Positions 24,405 to 32,019 of a stretch of DNA of 64,000 nt are shown here, one piece after another. A program made the position numbers and the translations under genes. Location of the stretch: IMG/VR virus record IMGVR_UViG_3300020411_000935, positions 1-64,000 of that record. One strand, given 5' to 3'. This DNA comes from a virus. How positions within the stretch are numbered: position 1 is the first letter of the stretch; each line of letters opens with the position of its first letter. Below the pieces are notes generated by a model, which was not told where the DNA came from, did not search any database, and saw nothing but the letters and a program-made list of their open reading frames with translations.

Positions 24405-25176
24405 GTCTAGAGCAGTAGAGAAGATATATTCAAGATTCCCTAATGGTATAAAAGAATATCGTGAACCTTTTTTGGGTGGTGGTAGTGTTGCATGCTACAT
24501 CACACAGAAACATCACAACCTCCCTGTATGGGTAAACGATTTGTACTTCCCTTTATATAATTTTTGGGTACAACTTCGTGATAATAATGATTATGTTTAC
24601 AAAGAACTACAACAACTCAAGAAGAGTCACCCTGATCCCTTATCAGCAAAAGATTTGTTCCTTGATGCAAAGGAGAAGTTGAACGATGAGACCACCGATC
24701 TCCCCGACAAGGCTGTTTATTTCTATATTGTTAATAAGTGTAGCTTCAGTGGGCTTACTGAATCGTCTTCGTTCTCCCCGCAAGCCTCAGATTCCAACTT
24801 TTCTATGCGAGGTATCGAAAAGATGCCCTATTACGGATTACTTATAAAGAAGTGGAAAATAACAAACTTATCTTACCAAGAGTTACTAGATGGTGATGAT
24901 GCATTCTGTTATCTTGATCCACCATACGAGATAGGTTCTAATCTGTATGGTAAAAAGGGTGCGATGCACAAAGGATTTGATCACGATCTGTTTTTTACTA
25001 CATGTGATCTATCAAAACAAGATTGTTTAGTCAGTTATAATACTACACAAGTTATAAAGAGTAGATTTCTAAATTGGACAGCATCAGAATTTGATCTGAC
25101 ATACACTATGAGATCAGTTGGTGATTATATGAACGAACAGAAACAAAGAAAGGAATTGCTATTGTCAAACTACTAG
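24364..25176 (+). CDS. dam: Dam-like N6-adenine DNA methyltransferase (D12 class)
   Basis: 270 aa from ATG 24364 (MNTLKTPLRYPGGKSRAVEK). AdoMet-binding motif FLGGGSVACY follows a family-typical YPGGK N-terminus, and catalytic motif IV is DPPYEIG near residue 190. It probably methylates adenine in a short site such as GATC, for protection or timing. It overlaps the epimerase 3' end. Confidence 0.92.
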   Translation: MNTLKTPLRYPGGKSRAVEKIYSRFPNGIKEYREPFLGGGSVACYITQKHHNLPVWVNDLYFPLYNFWVQLRDNNDYVYKELQQLKKSHPDPLSAKDLFLDAKEKLNDETTDLPDKAVYFYIVNKCSFSGLTESSSFSPQASDSNFSMRGIEKMPYYGLLIKKWKITNLSYQELLDGDDAFCYLDPPYEIGSNLYGKKGAMHKGFDHDLFFTTCDLSKQDCLVSYNTTQVIKSRFLNWTASEFDLTYTMRSVGDYMNEQKQRKELLLSNY

Positions 25177-25198
25177 ATAATATAGCAATATACAAAAT

Positions 25199-25498
25199 AT
25201 GTTATCTACACAATACCGACTGCGACTTGAAGGTATTTGCAAGTCGATTGCTGCCGGTCAAGAAGTCTCAATAGCAGACATGATCTGGGCAGAAAAACTT
25301 TCAAAAGCAAATACGAGTGCAAGAGGTATGTTGAAAACTGCAAGACGTATGGTAACAAATCCAAACGATTCTTTTCTGAATAGCTTGAACATAGGAGACC
25401 CCGATTCAAGTAATCATCGAAGGGGTTTCACATCACCTGATGAGGTGGTAGACTGGTTTCATCAAGAGAGATCAGATGACTGGAGACAACGTGACTGA
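25199..25498 (+). CDS. Small hypothetical protein
   Basis: A 99-aa helical, Lys/Arg-rich protein (IADMIWAEKLSKANTSARGM). C-terminal WFHQERSDDWRQRD is Trp/Arg-rich. No family motif recognised; similar-sized proteins are widespread in cyanomyoviruses. Overlaps the following ORF by 23 nt. Confidence 0.65.
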   Translation: MLSTQYRLRLEGICKSIAAGQEVSIADMIWAEKLSKANTSARGMLKTARRMVTNPNDSFLNSLNIGDPDSSNHRRGFTSPDEVVDWFHQERSDDWRQRD

Positions 25499-25736
25499 GT
25501 ATGAAAAGAGAGCACTCAATCCATGTTGGCAACATAAACAAAAGTGTATTGCCATGTTCACCCTTGATTCACACAACACTTCGTACTTATATCGAAGAGA
25601 AGATAGATCATATTACTGGCAGCATTGTAGAAAGGAAGCGGAAGACGACGTCTTCGTAGACGCTGATGGTTTACAACTTGATTTGTTAGGTGATCCTGTT
25701 CTATCTAAAGAATTTATTATGAATGCTATAATGTAG
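25476..25736 (+). CDS. Small hypothetical protein
   Basis: An 86-aa protein with an aromatic, charged middle (TSYLYRREDRSYYWQHCRKE) followed by an acidic region. A GTG at 25491 could be the true start, reducing the overlap. Function unknown. An extended -10 for PTOX is embedded in its last codons. Confidence 0.6.
   Translation: MTGDNVTEYEKRALNPCWQHKQKCIAMFTLDSHNTSYLYRREDRSYYWQHCRKEAEDDVFVDADGLQLDLLGDPVLSKEFIMNAIM
25724..25732 (+). promoter_or_regulatory. Extended -10 promoter for PTOX
   Basis: TGCTATAAT, a perfect extended -10, 18 nt before the PTOX ATG. No -35 hexamer at the right distance. Confidence 0.55.
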
Positions 25737-25750
25737 GTATATATACTCAC

Positions 25751-26251
25751 ATGAAGCAAATCAACACATTCGTCTTAGATATTACAATCTATATCTTAGA
25801 CTTCCTCTACAGAGGTAGAGACTTTCAAAGGTTCTGGGTTCTTGAAGTGATTGCCAGAGCACCTTACTTTTCTTTTATAAGTGTGTTACACTTTAGAGAA
25901 TCACTGGGACTGAGAGGAGAAGATCATGTACACTTGATGAAGGAACATTTTTATCAGGCACTCAATGAAACAGAACATCTTGAAGAAATGGAGCTTAGAG
26001 AAGGTAACAGGTATTGGATTGACCGCTTCTTTGCCAAACATCTTGTTTTACTTTATTATTGGATTATGGTTGGGTACTATCTTCTTAGTCCTAAGAACGC
26101 TTATGACATCAACTTGAAGATAGAGAAGCATGCTTTTGAGACATATACAAAGTATCTTCTATATCATCCAGAAGATAAAAAGATAGCAGAGATAGCACAG
26201 GATGAATTAGAACATGCAAAAGAACTACAACATGCTATGATGATGATATGA
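25751..26251 (+). CDS. ptox: Plastoquinol terminal oxidase (PTOX)
   Basis: A membrane-bound di-iron oxidase of the alternative oxidase family, 166 aa. It oxidises plastoquinol with oxygen, bypassing photosystem I. Ligand motifs in order: LEVIARAPYFSF, NETEHLEEME (E-x-x-H), FETYTKYL and DELEHAKEL (E-x-x-H). A hydrophobic stretch HLVLLYYWIMVGYYLL follows the second motif. Known cyanophage auxiliary gene, which may maintain electron flow and ATP when carbon fixation is blocked. Overlaps the amidinotransferase gene by 4 nt. Confidence 0.92.
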   Translation: MKQINTFVLDITIYILDFLYRGRDFQRFWVLEVIARAPYFSFISVLHFRESLGLRGEDHVHLMKEHFYQALNETEHLEEMELREGNRYWIDRFFAKHLVLLYYWIMVGYYLLSPKNAYDINLKIEKHAFETYTKYLLYHPEDKKIAEIAQDELEHAKELQHAMMMI

Positions 26252-27582
26252 TATCAGTACATCAACATTGGGATCCATTGAAAGTATGTGCGGTTGGTAG
26301 ATGCTACCCACCGCATTTCTTTTCTAGGATAAAAAATAGTAAAGTTCGTAATGCAATGGAGAAGATTGCATTCGAGACTGAAGAAGATTATCAGAAACTA
26401 ATAAGCAAATTAGAAGAGTTTGGTGTCACTGTTTTGAGAACAGATATAAGTGAAGACCCAGAGGTATATGTAAAGGATCAGAAACAACAACCTAAAGGTC
26501 AAGGACATGTGACAAAGTATCCTCCCATGTTTCCAAGAGATTATACTGCTATGATAGGTGGCACATTCTTCATGCCATCAAGAAACTATGGGCAGAACAT
26601 TGACGTAGCAAAAATATTTGAAAGATTATGTAACTCAGAGATGTCAGACTTGACTCATCGTGAGAGACTTATGGCAAAAATGCTAGAGCAAATGCTAGAA
26701 CCTCAGAAAAATTTGTCTACATCTATGTCATTATTCAAGTTTCGCACTCAAAAGAAATATCACCATAAAGTAAAAATTTTAACAGGTCTAGATTTTGATT
26801 ATATGATAGATGAGATAGTCAAAGCAGAGACCATGCAGATAGGTGCACCTAATAAGTGTCCTAACCACAGTGAATTTTATCCCTATACTACTATAGAGCA
26901 GTGGTTGAAGGATAATAATGTGCCAATCGTATATGATCAGTACATAAACTCTGCTACTATGTTCAGAATCGGTAAAGATTTGTATTTTAGTTTCTGTCAT
27001 GTCATCAATAAACTCAATCAAAAGAGTTTTGACAGGAAACTAAGAAGATTATTCCCTGATTATCGTATAAATTACCTCGCTAACACAGGACATAGTGATG
27101 GTAGTACATGTGTAGTCAAACCAGGTCTTGTAGTTTCACTAAAAGACACCGAAAATTGCAGTAAATTATTCCCTGACTGGGACATTTGTAGTATAACAGG
27201 GGAGTCTTGGGACAAAGTAGATGGTTTTCTTAAGATGAAGGAGAAAACTAGAGGAAAATACTTCGTTGCGGGCGAAGAAGACAACGATGACTTGATAGAA
27301 TACATGGATAGTTGGTTATCACACTGGCAAGTATACGTTGAGGAGTCAGTTTTTGATGTAAATATGCTAGTTATTGATGAAAAAAACATCATATGCAATG
27401 GTTATAACGAGAAAGTGTTCAAATATTTTGAAAAACATGGTGTCACTCCACACATTGTAAATATGAGACATAGATACTTCTGGGATGGAGGTCTACATTG
27501 TGTAACCTCAGACTTACACCGTGAAGGAGAGCGAAAAGACTACTTCCCTGACAGAAATTATGTTTCAGATCTTATAGCATGA
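26248..27582 (+). CDS. Amidinotransferase-family (ADI/GAT fold) protein
   Basis: 444 aa. The N-terminus HQHWDPLKVCAVGRCYPP matches the amidinotransferase WDPL-x-x-V-x-V-G start. TGHSDGS supplies a candidate catalytic His, and FWDGGLHCVTSDLHRE is the family's C-terminal Cys motif GG-x-H-C-x-T. FPRDYTAMIGGTFF gives the conserved guanidino-binding region. The substrate cannot be read: arginine-glycine amidino transfer and guanidine hydrolysis are both possible. It is the second gene after PTOX, overlapping on both sides. Confidence 0.82.
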   Translation: MISVHQHWDPLKVCAVGRCYPPHFFSRIKNSKVRNAMEKIAFETEEDYQKLISKLEEFGVTVLRTDISEDPEVYVKDQKQQPKGQGHVTKYPPMFPRDYTAMIGGTFFMPSRNYGQNIDVAKIFERLCNSEMSDLTHRERLMAKMLEQMLEPQKNLSTSMSLFKFRTQKKYHHKVKILTGLDFDYMIDEIVKAETMQIGAPNKCPNHSEFYPYTTIEQWLKDNNVPIVYDQYINSATMFRIGKDLYFSFCHVINKLNQKSFDRKLRRLFPDYRINYLANTGHSDGSTCVVKPGLVVSLKDTENCSKLFPDWDICSITGESWDKVDGFLKMKEKTRGKYFVAGEEDNDDLIEYMDSWLSHWQVYVEESVFDVNMLVIDEKNIICNGYNEKVFKYFEKHGVTPHIVNMRHRYFWDGGLHCVTSDLHREGERKDYFPDRNYVSDLIA

Positions 27583-28022
27583 AGGATTTACTCCAAGATT
27601 GGTTTGATTTTTTACAAAAACCGAACAAATCATTTGATAATATGCCACCTTGTCCCTTTGCTAAGTCGGCATTCCAAAGAAAGAAGATAGAGATAGTAGA
27701 ATACAAGAATATGCTCACAGTTATAGAGTATATGATGAAACCATGGGAGAAAGAGGTGGTTATATTTGTACTACAGGACTATGGTGCAGCATATTTACAG
27801 TGGTTAGCAATCAAATTGGGTATCATGTACCCTGATTTCATATTTTTAGAGGATCATCCTGACCTAGAAGAGAACATTGACGGTCAAATAATGAATAGTG
27901 GTAAAGTATTGCTGCTAGTACAGGAAAGAAAGGAGTTAGAGGACGCAAGAAGGGACTTGATGAAGACAAAATATTACGATAAGTGGACGTTGGAACTAAA
28001 ACAAAGGATATTCAATCGGTAA
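27579..28022 (+). CDS. Hypothetical protein paired with the amidinotransferase
   Basis: A 147-aa protein starting by ATGA overlap with the amidinotransferase. It has a CPFAKSAF segment near residue 26 and the stretch EVVIFVLQDYGAAYLQWLAI, suggesting an alpha/beta fold. I do not recognise it. The coupling suggests a joint role with the upstream enzyme. Confidence 0.65.
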   Translation: MKDLLQDWFDFLQKPNKSFDNMPPCPFAKSAFQRKKIEIVEYKNMLTVIEYMMKPWEKEVVIFVLQDYGAAYLQWLAIKLGIMYPDFIFLEDHPDLEENIDGQIMNSGKVLLLVQERKELEDARRDLMKTKYYDKWTLELKQRIFNR

Positions 28023-28027
28023 ATATA

Positions 28028-28036
28028 TGTTATACT
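28028..28036 (+). promoter_or_regulatory. Extended -10 promoter candidate
   Basis: TGTTATACT, an extended -10 with one mismatch, 22 nt before the GTG at 28058. It could supply the gp62-regA transcript. Confidence 0.4.
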
Positions 28037-28057
28037 AAGTTTTTATGGAGGGAACTG

Positions 28058-28207
28058 GTGTCTGAAGACGTATCTGATCTGTGGGATGATATGGGCACAC
28101 TAAACTCATTGTATAGTGAAATGTGTTGGAAAAATGATGAACCTATTGAGTTTATCCCTGATTACAAAAACGATTGCATCATTATTAGGCGAAAGAAATG
28201 GAACTAA
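28058..28207 (+). CDS. Small hypothetical protein before gp62
   Basis: 49 aa from a GTG at 28058. The start is chosen because GGAGGG lies at 28047-28052, an ideal distance away; a frame-compatible upstream start at 27983 would overlap the previous gene and bypass it. The sequence VSEDVSDLWDDMGTLNSLYS is acidic and helical. Overlaps gp62 by 10 nt. Confidence 0.6.
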   Translation: MSEDVSDLWDDMGTLNSLYSEMCWKNDEPIEFIPDYKNDCIIIRRKKWN

Positions 28208-28578
28208 AAGACTGGTTGAAGTCTATCAACGAGACTAAAACCAATCTTATTGATAATGACTCTACACTTGAACCAAAATACTTACCCTATATCGTGAACA
28301 GATGTATGTCTGGTCAGATAGACACTTTGATGTTTGCAAATGAGATGAACATCAGTAATCATCTAGATAACAAGTTACAATACGACTTTTTACTATATAC
28401 TTTGAGGAAAAAGAAGAGATTTTCTCCTTGGATGAGAAAAGATGAACTGTCTAACCTTAGTATTGTGAAGGAATACTACGGGTACAGTGATGAAAAAGCA
28501 AGACAAGTTCTACCTCTACTTACCGAAGACCAACTCAACATTATTACACGACGGTTGAATACCGGAGGATTGAAATGA
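28198..28578 (+). CDS. gp62: Clamp loader small subunit gp62
   Basis: Partner of gp44 in loading the gp45 clamp. 126 aa, shorter than T4 gp62 (187 aa) as is usual in cyanophages. Recognisable by YIVNRCMSGQIDTLMFANEM and LRKKKRFSPWMRKDE. It lies between gp44 and regA in the same order as in T4 and overlaps regA. Confidence 0.9.
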   Translation: MELKDWLKSINETKTNLIDNDSTLEPKYLPYIVNRCMSGQIDTLMFANEMNISNHLDNKLQYDFLLYTLRKKKRFSPWMRKDELSNLSIVKEYYGYSDEKARQVLPLLTEDQLNIITRRLNTGGLK

Positions 28579-29006
28579 CTTTTGAAAACGAATTTGCTTG
28601 GTCTCCTGATAAAATGGTTGAGATAATACTCAAAGAACCTGATGATTTTCTGAAGGTTCGAGAGACTCTCACCAGAATTGGAGTGGCATCAAGAAAAGAG
28701 AAGAAACTATACCAGTCATGCCACATATTGCATAAGCAAGGTAGGTATTACATAGTACACTTCAAGGAATTGTTTGCTTTGGATGGCAAACATGCTAACT
28801 TGACAGAGAATGACGTACAAAGACGTAATAGAATAATCAAATTACTTGTCGATTGGGGTCTAGTAGGTATATCTGACTCTGGATTAGAGACAATATCTAA
28901 TATGTCATCACTAAATCAAATCAAAGTCATCTCATTCAAGAACAAAAAGGATTGGGTGTTAGAAACCAAATATAACATAGGTAAAACTAAAACAACTACT
29001 AAATAA
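28575..29006 (+). CDS. regA: RegA translational repressor
   Basis: RNA-binding protein that represses early phage mRNAs at their initiation regions. 143 aa (T4: 122). Conserved RegA blocks: FLKVRETLTRIGVAS, HILHKQGRYYIVHFKELFAL and RRNRIIKLLVDWGL. A strong terminator follows. Confidence 0.93.
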   Translation: MTFENEFAWSPDKMVEIILKEPDDFLKVRETLTRIGVASRKEKKLYQSCHILHKQGRYYIVHFKELFALDGKHANLTENDVQRRNRIIKLLVDWGLVGISDSGLETISNMSSLNQIKVISFKNKKDWVLETKYNIGKTKTTTK

Positions 29007-29022
29007 AAACGTCACCATTCGT

Positions 29023-29033
29023 GCGTGACACGC
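29023..29033 (+). repeat. 11-bp near-perfect palindrome GCGTGACACGC
   Basis: Five base pairs around a single central A, in the regA-hsp20 intergenic region. Too tight for an RNA hairpin; it could be a DNA operator. Isolated single copy. Confidence 0.35.
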
Positions 29034-29055
29034 TACATACGGATATACGCTACCG

Positions 29056-29083
29056 AAAAGGGGGTTTCCACGACCCCCTTTTT
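29056..29083 (+). terminator. Rho-independent terminator after regA
   Basis: A 9-bp stem AAAAGGGGG/CCCCCTTTT with a 9-nt loop TTTCCACGA and a run of five T. It ends the gp62-regA transcript. Confidence 0.9.
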
Positions 29084-29095
29084 CATGTCTGATTA

Positions 29096-29101
29096 TATAA
29101 T
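29096..29101 (+). promoter_or_regulatory. -10 candidate before hsp20
   Basis: TATAAT 52 nt before the hsp20 ATG; no -35. The leader between contains GTC/GAC and ATTGT/ACAAT inverted repeats around 29106-29131 and a perfect AGGAGGT ribosome site at 29142-29149. Confidence 0.4.
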
Positions 29102-29152
29102 TAGTATTGTCGCCTACGGGGACATTACAATTAGACGCTTTAGGAGGTCACC

Positions 29153-29587
29153 ATGTTCGGAAACGGATCTATAACTTTGTCTGTGCCTGATACACAGAAG
29201 TATCTTGAAAAGATACAAAGAAACATGATTGGATTTGATGATTGGTTCAATGAGTTCGATCAACACTTCGTAAACACAAACTACCCACCTTATAATAGTA
29301 TAAAGGTATCAGAAAACCAGTATAGGTTAGAGGTAGCACTAGCAGGATTCAAGAAAGACAACATCAAAGTCTTCACACAGGAAGGAAAACTTACAATAGA
29401 AGGTAAGAAAGAGGATGGTGTTGCACATGACTATGTTCATAAGGGATTAGCACAAAGAGCATTCACTCGTACTTGGGCATTACCTGAGGAACTTAAGATT
29501 GATAGTGTAAAATTTGAAGATGGTCTACTATTAGTAGAGATCAAGAAGGTTTTACCAGAATCACAACAACGTAAAGACTGGCTCTAA
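29153..29587 (+). CDS. hsp20: Small heat shock protein Hsp20
   Basis: An ATP-independent holdase chaperone of the alpha-crystallin family; 144 aa. The alpha-crystallin domain spans about residues 45-135: IKVSENQYRLEVALAGFKKD, then GKLTIEGKKEDG, ending FEDGLLLVEIKK (G-x-L-x-V variant). It is preceded by a perfect AGGAGGT ribosome site. Common core gene of cyanomyoviruses, probably stabilising virion proteins. Confidence 0.94.
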   Translation: MFGNGSITLSVPDTQKYLEKIQRNMIGFDDWFNEFDQHFVNTNYPPYNSIKVSENQYRLEVALAGFKKDNIKVFTQEGKLTIEGKKEDGVAHDYVHKGLAQRAFTRTWALPEELKIDSVKFEDGLLLVEIKKVLPESQQRKDWL

Positions 29588-29592
29588 ATAAT
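29584..29592 (+). promoter_or_regulatory. Late promoter box at hsp20 stop
   Basis: CTAAATAAT overlaps the hsp20 stop, 22 nt before the next GTG start. It matches the short CTAAATA form of the late core. Confidence 0.45.
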
Positions 29593-29613
29593 ACTACAAC
29601 ACGGTAGTATTGA

Positions 29614-30354
29614 GTGTACAAGAAAGTCTTACATCATATAAAAGCGTCAGATCTACGGGAAACCGCAGGTCTGACTTTGCGTTTTAGGGACGAATTGAAT
29701 GATAAGTTCTGGGTAAATGGTACTTTGAGACCTCAAGTTCGTAAATCTATTATGAACTTTGCCAAAGCATTTGCTGACTACGTAGATCTGAATGACAGAG
29801 CAGTAGTTGATGTGCTTATGTTAGGTGGTAATGCAGGATATAATTATACAAAATATTCTGATATAGATGTGCATCTGGTGGTAGATACAAACTATATTCC
29901 ACAGTGTGACCCATTATTTCTTGATGATTATTACATGGATAAGAAGACATTGTGGGAATTGACTCATGATGTAAAGATATATGGTGTCCCAGTAGAACCA
30001 TACATCGAAAGACCAGGTGTTACACGTAAGAAATGTCAGGGTGTGTATAGTGTATTGAAGGGATACTGGATACAGGAACCAACAAAGTTTGAAGATGACT
30101 TTGATGAGAATGAGTTGATGAAGAAGGTGAATAACATCAAGAATAAGTTAGACACACTAATAAAATCTGAGAAACCAGAGGCATTGAAAACAATTGTCAA
30201 TAAAATAAGGATGGCAAGAGCATCATCACTAGATCGATATGGTGAATATGGTTTTGAAAATCTTGTGTTCAAAGAATTACGTAACAGTGGGTACATAGAC
30301 AAAGTACGTAGTTCTATGCTATCATTGAAGAATAAAAGTCTATCCTTATTATGA
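29614..30354 (+). CDS. Nucleotidyltransferase-superfamily protein
   Basis: 246 aa, GTG start. The motif LGGNAGYNYTKYSDIDVHLV matches the DNA polymerase beta-like NTase pattern (G-G/S, then D-x-D). A helical region follows (ELMKKVNNIKNKLDTL). The substrate (tRNA, nucleotide or protein) is unknown. It is next to a Sm-like gene with a 4-nt overlap. Confidence 0.8.
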   Translation: MYKKVLHHIKASDLRETAGLTLRFRDELNDKFWVNGTLRPQVRKSIMNFAKAFADYVDLNDRAVVDVLMLGGNAGYNYTKYSDIDVHLVVDTNYIPQCDPLFLDDYYMDKKTLWELTHDVKIYGVPVEPYIERPGVTRKKCQGVYSVLKGYWIQEPTKFEDDFDENELMKKVNNIKNKLDTLIKSEKPEALKTIVNKIRMARASSLDRYGEYGFENLVFKELRNSGYIDKVRSSMLSLKNKSLSLL

Positions 30355-30614
30355 TAAAGGTTATATTATTCAAGAACAATCTCGTTCTTATCTCTAGATT
30401 AGAAGAGGTAGGGTCTGAGATGGGTGAACCAGACTGTAAACTTATAGATCCTTTTGAACTCAAAGGTGAGTTCTTAGAATCATGGCCATCATTCAGTATG
30501 CAAAGAGAAATGATGGTACATTCAGATAGTTTTCTTACCATATTAGAACCTGACAAGAAGCAGCTAGACAAATATCAATCGTTGACTGCCAAGAATGTCA
30601 CAGAAAAAGCTTAG
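30351..30614 (+). CDS. Sm/Hfq-like domain protein, second candidate
   Basis: 87 aa. KVILFKNNLVLISRLEEVGS, then DCKLIDPFEL, then MMVHSDSFLTILEPDKKQLD reproduces the LSm-type strand pattern seen in the 13550 gene. Assignment is by pattern. It overlaps the NTase and the radical SAM genes. Confidence 0.6.
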   Translation: MIKVILFKNNLVLISRLEEVGSEMGEPDCKLIDPFELKGEFLESWPSFSMQREMMVHSDSFLTILEPDKKQLDKYQSLTAKNVTEKA

Positions 30615-32019
30615 AATACTTTGGTTATATCCTAATCAGCATATGAGAGTCACACCACCAGGTGGTGTTGCTATTATATCTGCTTGTTTAAAACGTGCTG
30701 GTTATAATAACATGGAACTGTTTGATGCCACATGGTATCCTATTGATAAGGAAGATGTGCATGCTAGACCTGATAGAGATAGGGAAAGAAGTAAGAGGGG
30801 AATGTTTCCTGAGTATAAGTGGGAGAGAGATGATATAAAATTAGAACTAGAAGAGATCGACATGTACACAGCATGGAGAAATAAGGTCTTGGAGTTCAAA
30901 CCAGATGTAATTATCTCATCTATTGTGGAGGATACTTATTACCTTTGGAAAAATTTTATGTCTAAGATTGAGGACGTGAATTTTATCAATGTTGTTGGTG
31001 GTGTCTTTGCCACATATGCTCCTCAAGTATTTGAAGGACAAGTAGATTACATATGTCGTGGAGAAGGAGATGAAGCAATACCTGAGTTGATGGATCTTAT
31101 TAGTGAAGGTAAGACAGGACATCATATTGCAAATATACATCCTAATCCAATGAGACCGGCAATGGATGTCGATAAATTACCACCAACAGACCATCAAATA
31201 TTTGATGAGAGATCATTATACAGACCATTTCAAGGTAAGATAATCAAGATTGCTACTGTAGAAACACAGCGTGGGTGTCCATACAAATGTAAGTTCTGTA
31301 ACTCACCATCCAATGCTGGAATATACAAAGAAGAAACTAACAGTGCATTCTTTAGAAAGAGATCTGTTGAGAGTCAGGAAAGAGAACTTGTAGACCTCAT
31401 TGAGAAACATAATATAGAAGTTCTCTGGATAGTTACTGATACATTTCTCACTATGTCAAAGAGGGAGTTTGATAAGTGGGCAACGATGTATAGTAAATAC
31501 AAACTACCATTTTTTACACAGACAAGACCAGAGTTATTGACACCTTACCAAGCAAGAACACTGAAAGAATTAGGATGTATCAAAATGAATCTAGGTGTAG
31601 AGCATGGTGACCCACAGTTCCGTAAAGATGTTGTAGGCAGGATATATCATAATGATGTAGCGATAGAAGCGTTTAGGATTGCAAGAGAAGCAGGACTATC
31701 TACTACATGTAATTTTATTATTGGGTATCCATATGAGACTATGGAACTTTGTATGAAGTCAGTTGAATTAGCATCACAATTACATTGTGATGATACGAAT
31801 GCCTTCATGTACACACCATATCATGGTACACCACTAAGGGATATGTGTGTAGATGCAGGATTTATAGACAAAGATTTGATAGTTGAGATGAGAAGTGATG
31901 ATCAAGGTTCGTATCTAAACATGCCACCACCATACATGAGTAAAGAGGAAATACAATACATGTTCAATAATTTTGTGAGGTTGTTTAGAGAACGGGAACG
32001 TGCTATAGTGTCGTCATGA
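30595..32019 (+). CDS. B12-binding-domain radical SAM enzyme
   Basis: 474 aa. The N-terminal cobalamin-binding-like domain has PGGVAIISACLKRAGY and later VGGVFATYAPQVFEGQ with CRGEGDEAIPELM. The radical SAM core carries the cluster motif QRGCPYKCKFCNSPS near residue 225. Substrate unknown; methyltransferases and sulfur-inserting enzymes share this architecture. It lies just upstream of gp43, overlapping by 4 nt. Confidence 0.9.
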   Translation: MSQKKLRILWLYPNQHMRVTPPGGVAIISACLKRAGYNNMELFDATWYPIDKEDVHARPDRDRERSKRGMFPEYKWERDDIKLELEEIDMYTAWRNKVLEFKPDVIISSIVEDTYYLWKNFMSKIEDVNFINVVGGVFATYAPQVFEGQVDYICRGEGDEAIPELMDLISEGKTGHHIANIHPNPMRPAMDVDKLPPTDHQIFDERSLYRPFQGKIIKIATVETQRGCPYKCKFCNSPSNAGIYKEETNSAFFRKRSVESQERELVDLIEKHNIEVLWIVTDTFLTMSKREFDKWATMYSKYKLPFFTQTRPELLTPYQARTLKELGCIKMNLGVEHGDPQFRKDVVGRIYHNDVAIEAFRIAREAGLSTTCNFIIGYPYETMELCMKSVELASQLHCDDTNAFMYTPYHGTPLRDMCVDAGFIDKDLIVEMRSDDQGSYLNMPPPYMSKEEIQYMFNNFVRLFRERERAIVSS

